Below are positions 36,257-44,660 of a stretch of DNA of 64,000 bases, one piece after another. The position numbers were made by a program, and so were the translations under genes. The stretch comes from Hyphomicrobiaceae bacterium (lineage in GTDB: Bacteria > Pseudomonadota > Alphaproteobacteria > Rhizobiales > Hyphomicrobiaceae), in NCBI GenBank assembly GCA_020638055.1, contig JACKJH010000003.1, forward strand, positions 248,001 through 312,000. The letters are read 5' to 3'. Every line of letters begins with the position of its first letter. Within the stretch, counting starts at the first letter, position 1. The notes beneath the pieces were generated by a model, which was not told the origin of the DNA, did not search any database, and saw nothing but the letters and a program-made list of their open reading frames with translations.

Positions 36257-37006
36257 TCATTGTTGGCCGGCATTTTGTTTGTTGCGCTGGCGTTCCAGAA
36301 GTGCGTTGACCACCTGAACCATTCCGCTTCGAATTGACGGCCAGCGGTTGATGAATTGGACAACCGGCCAGGATATAAATCGGCTGACACCTTTCACGTT
36401 AGCGAGGCCGGGTGTTGCCGTGACCGCTTTGTAGTCCTTGATTTCGATGCGCGGCGCAAACGTTGCTGTGATGTCGATGGTTGATTTGTAGGTTTCCACC
36501 TGGCACGCGACGGGTTGCTCGGGGCTCTCGAACACGTAGTCTTTCTTGTCCACCGGCTCTTCCAACAGGCTTCGCGCTATGCGGATGTCGAGCGTGCACG
36601 TGAGGTTCTTGATGTAGCCGCGCGACCCCTTTTCCAGCTCTTTTTGTTCGTCGGGCGAAAGCCGCATTGGAAATTTGCAGACCAACTCAGCGCCGGTACC
36701 GTTTTCAAGTTCGTCGAAACAATCTTCAGACACGGCTGATTTTGCCGCTGCATTCGGCTTGGACGAATTCGTTGCCGGGATTTCCAGGTTCGTGGCAGGC
36801 TGTGATGCGGGAGGGGTTGCGGTGGCTTTGGAGGCTGCCGGATCGGGTGTAGCGGATTGCTGTTCTGGCGAATGGCTTGAGCTTTCCGCAGCGTTGGCAG
36901 CGCCCAACGTGGTCATACCAATCATCACAGCGACAAGAACGCCGGCCGCACACCTTTTTTCAGTGGCCATTGAAGAGCGAAAGATAGCGTTGAACGATTT
37001 CAGCAT
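36257..37006 (-). CDS. Secreted protein of unknown function, Cys-patterned (paralogue pair, member 1)
   Basis: 249 residues, or 237 if the ATG at 36970 is used, which gives a cleaner signal peptide (MATEKRCAAGVLVAVMIGMT ending ANA). A Ser/Pro/Ala-rich spacer follows, then a domain with CFDELENGTGAELVCKFPMR, NLTCTLDIRIARSLLE, QPVACQVETYK, then ITATFAPRIEIKDYKAVTAT and a C-terminal helical part FISWPVVQFINRWPSI. The same order of Cys, core strand and tail helices is seen in the next gene upstream, so I infer distant paralogues. No known family is recognised. Ribosome sites are poor at both starts. Confidence 0.62.
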   Translation of the reverse strand: MLKSFNAIFRSSMATEKRCAAGVLVAVMIGMTTLGAANAAESSSHSPEQQSATPDPAASKATATPPASQPATNLEIPATNSSKPNAAAKSAVSEDCFDELENGTGAELVCKFPMRLSPDEQKELEKGSRGYIKNLTCTLDIRIARSLLEEPVDKKDYVFESPEQPVACQVETYKSTIDITATFAPRIEIKDYKAVTATPGLANVKGVSRFISWPVVQFINRWPSIRSGMVQVVNALLERQRNKQNAGQQ

Positions 37007-37014
37007 GCGCGCGC

Positions 37015-37090
37015 CTAGCCCGCCTTTCTCACGATGGTATGGCCGTCATCGCGCTGGCGCGAGATCGACCCGCAAGGATGGAGGCGGGTT
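37015..37090 (+). repeat. Beta repeat between the paralogue pair
   Basis: CTAGCCCGCCTTTCTCACGA ... GCAAGGATGGAGGCGGGTTA. Its right end supplies part of the TAA stop codon of the gene at 37089-37838. Confidence 0.85.
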
Positions 37091-37838
37091 AACCCTTGTT
37101 CTTCTCAGACTTGTCCTTCCTGTCCTTCTTGTCTCCCTTATCCTTTTCTCCGGCTTTGGCATTGGCGCCGTAACGCTCTTCGCAGGTCTTGTGGATGAAC
37201 TTGTTGATTTCCTTGGTGGCACCGCTGTTGAAGAAACCCAAGCTATCGGCAAGTTTGGCTGCAGTCCAAACCAAGGTCTTGAGGCTTGAATCACCGTTCA
37301 CGTCTTTGATCTTGAAATAGACCTTGTCGGCCTTGCCGTTCTTGAGCTTGATTTTTGGCGCGGCAACGACTTGCAAATCACTGACTGTTTTATCCGAGCC
37401 CTCGATCTTGCAATCGATTGTCTGCCTTTCGAATTGAAACGTATGTTTGGGTTTTTCGAGTGCCTTGACAATTTCAGCATGCGGAATGTTGAGCGAGACT
37501 TTGCAGCGCGCGTCGCCAAATCCCCAAGGCAGAGAGTTTGCTTCCCCGTTCTTCTTGAGTTTGACCCGGTCCCAGGTCTTGGTCATCTCGCAGCTCAGGG
37601 GTGGGCCCGACGATGCTCTGCCAAGCACAATCTGACAGAAACGACGCTCGCACTGTTCGCGGCTGGCTCGTTCATCGGGAAGCACGTCAAAAGCCGCCGC
37701 GGAGGCAGTCAGCCAGACCAGTGCGGTTCCCGCTGCGCAAACGCGCCAGCCCAACCCGCAACGAATGCCGCTATTGGCGCCCTTAAACGGCGTAAAATAA
37801 GGAAGAAAATAAGCCCGCATTTGCTGATGTTCCAACAT
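37089..37838 (-). CDS. Secreted protein of unknown function, Cys-patterned (paralogue pair, member 2)
   Basis: 249 residues from an ATG with AGGGG in front. Signal peptide near CAAGTALVWLTASAAA, then DERASREQCERRFCQI, GPPLSCEMTKTW, GDARCKVSLNIPHAEIVKAL, FQFERQTIDCKIEGSDK, and the core strand VVAAPKIKLKNGKADKV, followed by a helix with LVWTAAKLADSLGFF and INKFIHKTC. The tail is a Lys/Asp-rich charged stretch (GDKKDRKDKSEKNKG). Cys positions and the core AAPKIKLKN versus TFAPRIEIKD align with the gene at 36257. Unknown function; probably periplasmic with disulfides. The stop codon lies in the beta repeat border. Confidence 0.66.
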   Translation of the reverse strand: MLEHQQMRAYFLPYFTPFKGANSGIRCGLGWRVCAAGTALVWLTASAAAFDVLPDERASREQCERRFCQIVLGRASSGPPLSCEMTKTWDRVKLKKNGEANSLPWGFGDARCKVSLNIPHAEIVKALEKPKHTFQFERQTIDCKIEGSDKTVSDLQVVAAPKIKLKNGKADKVYFKIKDVNGDSSLKTLVWTAAKLADSLGFFNSGATKEINKFIHKTCEERYGANAKAGEKDKGDKKDRKDKSEKNKG

Positions 37839-38034
37839 TAGAGCCCCTGAACTTTGTGCCTTTGGATGTGCCATTGGCCGATCTGCACCGCCAGATTGCG
37901 ACCAAATCGTTCGAAATTGGGGCGGGAGGCACGCGATTTGCGACAACCTTTCCCAATCGTAGCAGTTGAAGGGATGGGCCGCTTGGGCTACGAAAACCCG
38001 TACAAATTGCTAAACAAAGGGGAGGCTTTATTCC

Positions 38035-38181
38035 ATGTCGATCGACACCAGCACCGGCCATAAGGATATGGACTACCGCGAACATACGCGAACTTACGCC
38101 GGCTTCCTCCTAATGACGAAGGTGCTGATCATATCCGTTGCGGCTATTCTGATCGGAATGGGGATCTTCCTCGTGCACTGA
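38035..38181 (+). CDS. aa3-type cytochrome c oxidase subunit IV-like small membrane protein
   Basis: 48 residues from an ATG with a very strong site (AAAGGGGAGGCTTT). MDYREHTRTYAGFLLMTKVL followed by one hydrophobic helix (IISVAAILIGMGIFLVH) is the pattern of the bacterial aa3 oxidase subunit IV family (as in Paracoccus and Rhodobacter). It is regularly found just upstream of pntA in Rhizobiales rather than with the oxidase genes. Its role in the oxidase is structural and not essential in the known case. Confidence 0.88.
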   Translation: MSIDTSTGHKDMDYREHTRTYAGFLLMTKVLIISVAAILIGMGIFLVH

Positions 38182-38326
38182 CGGCTGCGCGGCTGCCAGG
38201 TGGCGGCAATCAGTGGCCTGACATGGGTTTCGCTGGACGGAGGTGCGGATTGACCGCCGTCTCCGGCCTAGGTTTCGTTTTATCGGCATCGGTTGTTTCC
38301 GGTGGCGGTCTCAATCGGACGCATCA

Positions 38327-39466
38327 ATGCTCACCATAGCTGTCACGGCTGAAAACGCTGACGAGCCGCGCGTTGCGGTGTCACCGGAAACTGTAAAGAA
38401 ATACACGGCGCTGGGAGCGACGGTTAAGGTCGAAAGTGGGGCAGGCACAAGATCCTTATTCACTGACGATATGTACAAGGCGCAAGGCGCCGAAATTGTC
38501 GGTTCAGCAAACGAAGCGCTCAACGGAGCCGACATCCTGATCAAGGTGCGCCGGCCGTCTTCCGAAGAAGTCTCACAGCTCAAGGACGGCGCATTGGTCA
38601 TCGCCAATCTGCAGCCGTTCGACGACCGTCCAGGCCTGGAGGCATTGGCTGGCAACAAGGCCACCTTGTTCTCCATGGAATTCATGCCGCGCATCACCCG
38701 CGCGCAATCCATGGACGTGCTTTCAAGCCAGGCCAATCTCGCGGGCTACAAGGCGGTGGTCGACGCGGCCTCGATGTTTGGCCGGGCTATGCCGATGATG
38801 ACGACGGCGGCGGGCACCGTTCCCGCGGCCAGGGTTTTCATCATGGGTGTGGGCGTGGCGGGGCTTCAGGCGATTGCAACGGCCAAACGCTTGGGCGGCA
38901 TCGTCACCGCCACAGACGTGCGCCCCGCGACCAAAGAGCAGGTTCAGTCGCTGGGTGGTAAATTCATTGCTGTCGAGGACGATGAATTCAAGCAGGCGCA
39001 AACGGCTGCTGGCTATGCCAAGCCAATGAGCGAAGCCTACCAGAAGAAACAGGCGGAACTGGTGGCCGAGCATATCAAGTCGCAAGACATCGTCGTGACG
39101 ACGGCGCTCATTCCCGGCCGTCCGGCTCCGCGCCTTATCAGCGCTGAAATGGCGCGCTCCATGAAGGCGGGCTCGATCATCGTCGACCTGGCTGCTGAGC
39201 GAGGCGGCAACTGCGAACTGACCAAGCCGGGCGAGACGATTGAAGACAACGGCATCACGATTTTCGGCCCGATCAACTATTCAGGCCGGTTGGCGTTCAA
39301 TGCATCCAGTCTCTATGCGCGCAACCTGCTTTCGTTCCTGACGACGTTGATCAACAAGGATGAGAAGGCCGTTGCCGTCAATTGGGACGACGACATCGTC
39401 AAGGGCACGTTGGTTGCCAAGGACGGCCAGATCGTGCACCCCAGCCTCACCCAGTCCGGCAATTGA
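38327..39466 (+). CDS. pntAA: NAD(P) transhydrogenase alpha subunit, part 1 (NAD-binding domain I)
   Basis: The soluble NAD(H)-binding subunit of the proton-translocating transhydrogenase, which reduces NADP+ with NADH at the expense of the proton gradient. 379 residues from the ATG at 38327. Seen: ENADEPRVAVSPETVKKY, the alanine-dehydrogenase-like core QANLAGYKAVVDAAS, the Rossmann loop VFIMGVGVAGLQAIATAKRL, and VTTALIPGRPAPRLIS. In Rhizobiales the alpha chain is split in two as here. Start sites upstream to 38243 have no ribosome site. Operon with pntAB (11-base gap) and pntB. Confidence 0.95.
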   Translation: MLTIAVTAENADEPRVAVSPETVKKYTALGATVKVESGAGTRSLFTDDMYKAQGAEIVGSANEALNGADILIKVRRPSSEEVSQLKDGALVIANLQPFDDRPGLEALAGNKATLFSMEFMPRITRAQSMDVLSSQANLAGYKAVVDAASMFGRAMPMMTTAAGTVPAARVFIMGVGVAGLQAIATAKRLGGIVTATDVRPATKEQVQSLGGKFIAVEDDEFKQAQTAAGYAKPMSEAYQKKQAELVAEHIKSQDIVVTTALIPGRPAPRLISAEMARSMKAGSIIVDLAAERGGNCELTKPGETIEDNGITIFGPINYSGRLAFNASSLYARNLLSFLTTLINKDEKAVAVNWDDDIVKGTLVAKDGQIVHPSLTQSGN

Positions 39467-39477
39467 AGGAGACAGAG

Positions 39478-39879
39478 ATGAAAGTTGCGAATGCTGTCCG
39501 GCTCGGCCTCCTCTCCAGTGCGTTGCTTGCTGCGGGAACTGCGTCTGCTTATGCCGCGGGAGGCAGTGGCGAAGGCGCGGTCGATCCGTTCTTCTATCTG
39601 CTGATGGTTTTCGTCATGGCGATTTTTGTCGGCTACTACGTCGTCTGGTCGGTGACGCCTGCACTGCATACGCCGTTGATGAGCGTCACCAACGCCATTT
39701 CGTCGGTTATCGTCGTCGGCGCGCTTCTGGCCGTGGGCGTGAAGGGAGCCGCTTCAGGCTCCACAGCCGCGCAGGTCTTCGGCTTCCTCGCCCTCGTGAT
39801 GGCGTCGGTCAACATCTTCGGCGGCTTCCTCGTCACCCAACGCATGCTCGCCATGTACAAGAAGAAAGAGAAGAAGTGA
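39478..39879 (+). CDS. pntAB: NAD(P) transhydrogenase alpha subunit, part 2 (membrane)
   Basis: 133 residues from an ATG with AAGGAGA. The first 25 residues look like a signal-type hydrophobic stretch (LGLLSSALLAAGTASAYAAG), followed by DPFFYLLMVFVMAIFVGYYV, WSVTPALHTPLMSVTNAISS and two more helices, ending KKKEKK. These match the membrane part of PntA (domain II), with the TPLMSVTNAISS motif that lines the proton path. Together with PntB it forms the channel. Confidence 0.95.
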   Translation: MKVANAVRLGLLSSALLAAGTASAYAAGGSGEGAVDPFFYLLMVFVMAIFVGYYVVWSVTPALHTPLMSVTNAISSVIVVGALLAVGVKGAASGSTAAQVFGFLALVMASVNIFGGFLVTQRMLAMYKKKEKK

Positions 39880-39961
39880 GGCTAGGCTCTCGTTTCCGCA
39901 CTCTGAACCGTCTTTCGCAATTTGCTTCAGCCGCTCGCCCTGCCAGCGCAATTAGGAACCT

Positions 39962-41371
39962 GACATGAGCGCCAATCTCGTCGCCGTCCTCTACCTCGTT
40001 TCGGGGATCCTGTTCATTCTCGCCTTGCGGGGCCTGTCGCATCCCGAGACATCGCGTCAGGGTAATATGTTCGGCATGATCGGCATGGCGATTGCCGTGC
40101 TGACGACACTGGGCGTTGCAAGCCCGATGGGCTTTGGTACCTGGGTTTTGATCCTGGTCGGCATGGGCATCGGCGGCGGCATTGGCGCCTATACGGCCAA
40201 GACCATTCCGATGACATCGATGCCCGAGCTGGTGGCCGCATTCCACTCATTGGTGGGTATGGCGGCGGTCATGGTGGCAGCGGCGGCACTGTATGCGCCG
40301 GAAGCCTTCGGCATTGGGCACCCAGGCGCAATTCACGGCTCCAGCCTCATTGAGATGAGCCTTGGCGTCGCGATCGGTGCCATCACGTTCACAGGTTCGG
40401 TCATTGCGTTTGCGAAACTGTCGGGGCGGATGTCGGGCAAGCCGATCATCCTGCCGCTGCGGCACCTGATCAACCTGGCGCTGGGCATCTTCCTGGTAAC
40501 CCTGATCTACTGGTTCTACCAGTCGGGCGGTTCGGCAGGTCTGTTCTGGCTGATTACGCTGGTTTCGCTGGCGCTCGGCGTATTGTTGATCGTGCCGATT
40601 GGCGGCGCCGACATGCCCGTGGTTGTGTCGATGCTGAACTCCTATTCGGGTTGGGCGGCTGCTGGCATCGGGTTTACGCTAGGCAACATCGCGCTCATCA
40701 TCACTGGTGCACTGGTTGGTTCGTCGGGCGCAATTCTGTCCTACATCATGTGCAAGGGCATGAACCGCGCGTTCCTGTCGGTGATTGCCGGTGGCTTTGG
40801 TGGTGAGACGGCTGCCGCTGGTGGTGGCGATGGCGAGCAGAAGCCGGTCAAGATCGGTGCAGCCGATGATGCGGCCTACTTGCTCAAGAACGCTCAGAAG
40901 GTGATCATCGTACCAGGTTACGGTATGGCCGTTGCCCAAGCCCAGCACGCACTTCGCGAGATGGCGGATGCGCTGAAGGAAGCGGGTATCGAGGTTTCTT
41001 ACGCCATTCATCCCGTCGCCGGACGTATGCCGGGCCACATGAACGTGCTGCTGGCGGAAGCCAACGTGCCTTATGACGAGGTGTTCGAGCTTGAAGACAT
41101 CAACTCGGAGTTTTCGCAGGCCGACGCGGTTTATGTGATCGGCGCCAACGACGTCGTCAACCCGGCAGCCGAAGACGATCCCAGTTCGCCCATTTACGGC
41201 ATGCCTGTATTGCAAGTCTGGAAGGCGGCGACGGTGTTGTTCAACAAGCGCTCATTGGCGTCAGGATACGCGGGCATCGACAACCCTGTATTTTATCGTG
41301 ACAACACCGTGATGGTGCTGGGCGATGCCAAAAAAATGACAGAAGATATCGCCAAGGCTTTGCGCGACTAG
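39962..41371 (+). CDS. pntB: NAD(P) transhydrogenase beta subunit
   Basis: 468 residues from the ATG at 39965 (AGGAACCTGAC in front). Nine or so membrane helices with TSMPELVAAFHSLVGMAA and ADMPVVVSMLNSYSGWAAA, then the NADP-binding domain III with VIIVPGYGMAVAQAQHALRE, ISYAIHPVAGRMPGHMNVLL-like text (VSYAIHPVAGRMPGHMNVLL) and YVIGANDVVNPAA. All catalytic features look intact. Its TAG stop is inside the CTAG at the left end of a delta repeat, which therefore abuts the coding sequence; the last residues (KALRD) match the family end, so no protein sequence appears lost. Confidence 0.96.
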   Translation, partial: DMSANLVAVLYLVSGILFILALRGLSHPETSRQGNMFGMIGMAIAVLTTLGVASPMGFGTWVLILVGMGIGGGIGAYTAKTIPMTSMPELVAAFHSLVGMAAVMVAAAALYAPEAFGIGHPGAIHGSSLIEMSLGVAIGAITFTGSVIAFAKLSGRMSGKPIILPLRHLINLALGIFLVTLIYWFYQSGGSAGLFWLITLVSLALGVLLIVPIGGADMPVVVSMLNSYSGWAAAGIGFTLGNIALIITGALVGSSGAILSYIMCKGMNRAFLSVIAGGFGGETAAAGGGDGEQKPVKIGAADDAAYLLKNAQKVIIVPGYGMAVAQAQHALREMADALKEAGIEVSYAIHPVAGRMPGHMNVLLAEANVPYDEVFELEDINSEFSQADAVYVIGANDVVNPAAEDDPSSPIYGMPVLQVWKAATVLFNKRSLASGYAGIDNPVFYRDNTVMVLGDAKKMTEDIAKALRD

Positions 41372-41534
41372 TGTGGCGTCGCGCCTTAGTTGATCGATGT
41401 TGCGGCACGCTGGGTATCAACTAAGGCGCGATAAACGCCACACTAAGCCAATGATTTTGCTAGTGGCCTTCATGTCGCGCCAAAATTGTGTGCGGTTGCG
41501 GCTATGTTTCAATTTTGGCGCGACAGGCCACTAG
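41368..41534 (+). repeat. Delta repeat (167 bp) starting in the pntB stop codon
   Basis: CTAG at 41368-41371 includes the pntB TAG; the element ends with CTAG at 41531-41534. The sequence differs at two positions from the nested copy at 34273-34439. Confidence 0.93.
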
Positions 41535-41565
41535 AGCGACGGGTTTCCTGAGAAGCGATTTATCG

Positions 41566-41600
41566 GAAAGCCCTGGCAGATGCCGGGGCTTTTCTGGTTT
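41566..41600 (+). terminator. Rho-independent terminator downstream of the pnt operon
   Basis: AAAGCCCTGGCAGATGCCGGGGCTTTTC followed by TGGTTTTT. The stem has one bulged pair. The delta repeat lies between it and pntB, consistent with insertion between gene and terminator. Confidence 0.7.
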
Positions 41601-41750
41601 TTCATCGCGTGTGGAGCAACGTTGTTGCGCGCTTTTTTTATCGACCCGCGTTGGCTTTCTGTCTGCCATGCTTTGACGAGTGCCCACGAGGACGGGTCAA
41701 GTTTGAGCCGGTAGTGTTTTGAGCACGCGCGCCTTGAACAGGAGTGAGAT

Positions 41751-42602
41751 TTGACGCGTCGTTTGCGCATGCTTCTGCTGGGTGCTGCCGTGGTTGCCGT
41801 GGTCGGTTACGCAGGTATCGCTGTCGCCATGTACACCATGCAGCGCGATCTCTTGTTCAATGTGCGCGACACTGGAAACCTCGCCGAACCCCACACGCTG
41901 GCCATCGAAGGCAGTGAGCGTGTGCAAATTTCAACGCCGGATGGTGAGCGGCTTGCAGCTTGGTATTTGCCGCCGCAGCCGGGTCGGCCGGTTTTTCTGT
42001 TCCTGCATGGCAAGGGCGGGGGGTTGGAACGCAAGTCGTGGCGGTGGAAGCGCATTCGCGAGCATGGGGAAGGCGTGCTCGCGATTTCGTACCGTGGCTA
42101 TCCTGGTTCAACGGGAAAACCCAGCGAGCAGGGGCTGATGATCGATGGTCGTGCCGCCTATGACTGGCTCATCGCCAAGGGCCACACGCCAGAAAATATC
42201 GTGTTGCACGGTTTGTCACTCGGGACCGGCGTCGCTGCCAAGCTCGCTGGTGAGGTGCCTGCCATGGCGCTCATCCTTGAAGCGCCCTATACGGCGGTGG
42301 CTGACGTCGCAGCCGAGCGCTATCCATGGTTGCCGGTCCGCTATCTTATGTGGGACCAGTTCCTTACCCGCGAGCGGATCAGTGCGATCAAAATGCCGCT
42401 GCTGATTGCGCATGGTACGCGCGACACCGTCGTTCCCTACGCACAGGGCGCGCGCCTATTCCAACTGGCGCCAGAGCCCAAGGTTCTGGCGCGTATGGAG
42501 GGTTCAGACCATTCGACCTTGACGCGTGATGGTCTTTACGAAAAGCACATCTGGCCATTCCTGGAGCGCATCTCGCGCGGCAGGCGGCGCCCTGCACATT
42601 GA
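41751..42602 (+). CDS. Alpha/beta hydrolase with N-terminal membrane anchor (paralogue A)
   Basis: 283 residues from a TTG with CAGGAG nine bases before. An N-terminal helix (LLLGAAVVAVVGYAGIAVAM) anchors it. The hydrolase fold shows FLFLHGKGGG, SYRGYPGSTGKPSEQG, the nucleophile elbow HGLSLGTG, the acid in IAHGTRDTVVP and the His in GSDHSTL. This is the BEM46/ABHD13-like group with unknown substrate, facing the periplasm or cytoplasm. A second member of the same group lies 660 bases downstream, with a secreted HExxH protein between. Confidence 0.88.
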   Translation: MTRRLRMLLLGAAVVAVVGYAGIAVAMYTMQRDLLFNVRDTGNLAEPHTLAIEGSERVQISTPDGERLAAWYLPPQPGRPVFLFLHGKGGGLERKSWRWKRIREHGEGVLAISYRGYPGSTGKPSEQGLMIDGRAAYDWLIAKGHTPENIVLHGLSLGTGVAAKLAGEVPAMALILEAPYTAVADVAAERYPWLPVRYLMWDQFLTRERISAIKMPLLIAHGTRDTVVPYAQGARLFQLAPEPKVLARMEGSDHSTLTRDGLYEKHIWPFLERISRGRRRPAH

Positions 42603-42629
42603 CAGTTTGCCCCGCTTCGGACCAAGTTG

Positions 42630-43214
42630 ATGCAAGTCAATGGTTTGCTCAGGAGCATTGATGCCGTGTTGCGGTTACTTGCACGCGTCGTAGGGCTTGC
42701 GCTGGTTTTCTTCTCGGTAGGTACCAGTGGCTTTGCGCACGCCGGTTCAACGGTGATGGCCGATGGAGCTGGCCGAAGCGAAAGCCGTGATGAGCGGGGC
42801 AAAACGCTGATCGCCGGCCGGAATGTGAGCTGCAAGGATATTCGTGGCGTGGCTGTCCATACCATGCAAATCGCCAACCTTGGCGACGTGGGGCGGGCCG
42901 GCATCATCAACCGCGTGCCGATAATTGCCATCGACCCCGACATCATTGGCAAACTCCCAGACAAGTTGCAGCTTTTTTTCTATCAACACGAATGCGCGCA
43001 TCACGTGCTTGGGCACTGGTTCCAGATGAAAACGTCGATGGAAACGGAGGCTGACTGTTGGGCGATCCGGCACGGGCGCGATCACGGAATATTCAGGCGT
43101 GAAGACGTATTGAGTTTTGCGCCATTCCTTGCCAAGAGCGGTGGCTCCGTGTTTGGACATCTTCCAGGCCCGGAACGGGCGAAGTATCTCCTGAAATGCT
43201 TCGATACACTATGA
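42630..43214 (+). CDS. Secreted HExxH metalloprotease-like protein
   Basis: 194 residues from the ATG at 42630. Signal peptide (LARVVGLALVFFSVGTSGFAH). The centre holds FFYQHECAHHVLGHW with the zinc-binding HExxH (His120, Glu121, His124) and a downstream METEADCWAIRHG, giving a third ligand Glu, which is the gluzincin-like arrangement. The N-terminal mature part VNRVPIIAIDPDI-like strand (IINRVPIIAIDPDIIG) resembles small zincin folds. All the main residues are intact, so it is a candidate peptidase in the periplasm. It lies between two paralogous alpha/beta hydrolase genes on one strand. Confidence 0.8.
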   Translation: MQVNGLLRSIDAVLRLLARVVGLALVFFSVGTSGFAHAGSTVMADGAGRSESRDERGKTLIAGRNVSCKDIRGVAVHTMQIANLGDVGRAGIINRVPIIAIDPDIIGKLPDKLQLFFYQHECAHHVLGHWFQMKTSMETEADCWAIRHGRDHGIFRREDVLSFAPFLAKSGGSVFGHLPGPERAKYLLKCFDTL

Positions 43215-43260
43215 TCTCAAGCGCCAGGGCGCCTGATGCCGAAACTGCGCTGGTTGGAAC

Positions 43261-44127
43261 ATGGCAAAGCAGGCGCGCAATATGAACATTATCAATGCTG
43301 TTCTCGTTCTTGGCGTAGTGCTGGGTGCGCTTTTGTATCTGGGATCATCGGCGCTGCAGCAGTTTCTCATCTACCATCCCGATCCCAAACGATTTGTGCC
43401 ATCCGAAATTGGCCTCGACGGGTTCGATGTCGTCGAGCTTCAGACGCCGGACGGCAACACGTTGGTCGCGTGGTTTGCGCAGGCGCGGTCTGGAAAACCT
43501 ACAGTGCTTTATTTTCACGGCAATGCGGGCGGGCTTGCGGGGCGGGCGCTGAGGTTGAAGCGCCTGAGGGATGCGGGCCTAGGCGCCCTCATAATGAGTT
43601 ATCGCAGCTATTCTGGTTCAACGGGCAGACCGACCGAGAGCGACAACGTTTCTGACGGCAAACGCGCTTTCAAGTATCTTGTCGAGGAAAAGAGGGTGCC
43701 CGCTGATGACATTTTCTTATTTGGAGAGTCGCTGGGCACAGGCGTGGCGGTGCAGGTGGCGGCCGCAATGCAACCGGCAGGCGTTATCCTGGATGCGCCC
43801 TATACCTCGATGCTTGATCTTGCGCACCTACACTATCCCTACCTGCCAGCGGACTGGCTGTTGAAGGATCGCTATGAAACGATGCGTTACCTTGGCAAGG
43901 TCACGTCGGCCATACTCATCGTTCACGGTGACCAGGATCAGGTGATTCCCGAGGCCATGGGACGGGCGGTGTTTGAAGCGGCCAATAGTGCGAAGTCAAA
44001 AGCCTTCATCACGGTGCCTGGAGCAGGGCATCTCGACCATGATGAGGTGTCGTTCGACAAGATCATAGCCTGGGTCGAACAGGTTCGTGCGCAAACGAAA
44101 CCTTCTCCCGGTCGCAGAGCAATGTAA
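43261..44127 (+). CDS. Alpha/beta hydrolase with N-terminal membrane anchor (paralogue B)
   Basis: 288 residues; an ATG at 43282 is an alternative start. The membrane helix AVLVLGVVLGALLYLGSSAL is followed by VLYFHGNAGG, SYRSYSGSTGRPTESD, the nucleophile elbow FGESLGTGVAV, the acid in IVHGDQDQVIP and the His in PGAGHLDHDE. It aligns with the protein at 41751 along its whole length (for example YSGSTGRP against YPGSTGKP, LDAPYTSMLDLA against LEAPYTAVADVA), so the two arose by duplication. Three tandem alpha repeats begin just after the stop. Confidence 0.88.
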   Translation: MAKQARNMNIINAVLVLGVVLGALLYLGSSALQQFLIYHPDPKRFVPSEIGLDGFDVVELQTPDGNTLVAWFAQARSGKPTVLYFHGNAGGLAGRALRLKRLRDAGLGALIMSYRSYSGSTGRPTESDNVSDGKRAFKYLVEEKRVPADDIFLFGESLGTGVAVQVAAAMQPAGVILDAPYTSMLDLAHLHYPYLPADWLLKDRYETMRYLGKVTSAILIVHGDQDQVIPEAMGRAVFEAANSAKSKAFITVPGAGHLDHDEVSFDKIIAWVEQVRAQTKPSPGRRAM

Positions 44128-44130
44128 TTG

Positions 44131-44356
44131 AGAGCATTTTCCGACGAAGTGGACACCGGTTCGTCGCAGAAAATGCGACCAAACAAGAAACTAGAGCATT
44201 TTCCGACGAAGTGGACACCGGTTCGTCGCAGAAAATGCGACCAAACAAGAAACTAGAGCATTTTCCGACGAAGTGGACACCGGTTCGTCGCAGAAAATGC
44301 GACCAAACAAAAAGCTAGAGCGCCAATCCGATTTCACCGAATCGGAATACGCTCTT
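44131..44356 (+). repeat. Three tandem 62-bp alpha units plus alpha hairpin 2
   Basis: AGAGCATTTTCCGACGAAGT starts at 44131, 44193 and 44255, exact 62-bp periods; the third unit ends AAAAAGCTAG and hairpin 2 (AGCGCCAATCCGATTTCACC / AATCGGAATACGCTC) follows to 44356. Units 1 and 2 are almost identical in sequence. Confidence 0.93.
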
Positions 44357-44389
44357 GCGGCAGGTAAAGGCAGGTTGCCAGCCTCCCTT

Positions 44390-44660
44390 TAGAGCATCGG
44401 GCGTTAAATCTGCATCATTCTGCCGAGGCGAATTTGGTCCAAGATCGAGTTGGTCGTCGCAGGCCGTAGCAGCGTTACGAACAAGACGGACGACGAAGAG
44501 ATTGGATAAAGTTCGCCCGGCCCAAAGGGTTTCCAAGCGGCGGACGCCCGCTGTGTCGAGCGATTTGTCCGTAGCACCACTACGGACTGCATCGCTCTCC
44601 GCAGCCGTCGCCACTCCGCTTGAGAAACAGAATGGCGCCGATTTAACGCCCGATGCTCTA
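44390..44660. mobile_element. MITE-like element with about 32-bp terminal inverted repeats
   Basis: Left end TAGAGCATCGGGCGTTAAATC then TGCATCATTCTG; right end, reversed, TAGAGCATCGGGCGTTAAATC then GGCGCCATTCTG. 20 bases are identical and about 29 of 32 match. The 200-base core has no reading frame of note. The flank at the right is CTAG. No target duplication is certain. Ends of the same family are at 1544, 29200, 50838, 58660, 60920 and perhaps 61030. Confidence 0.85.
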
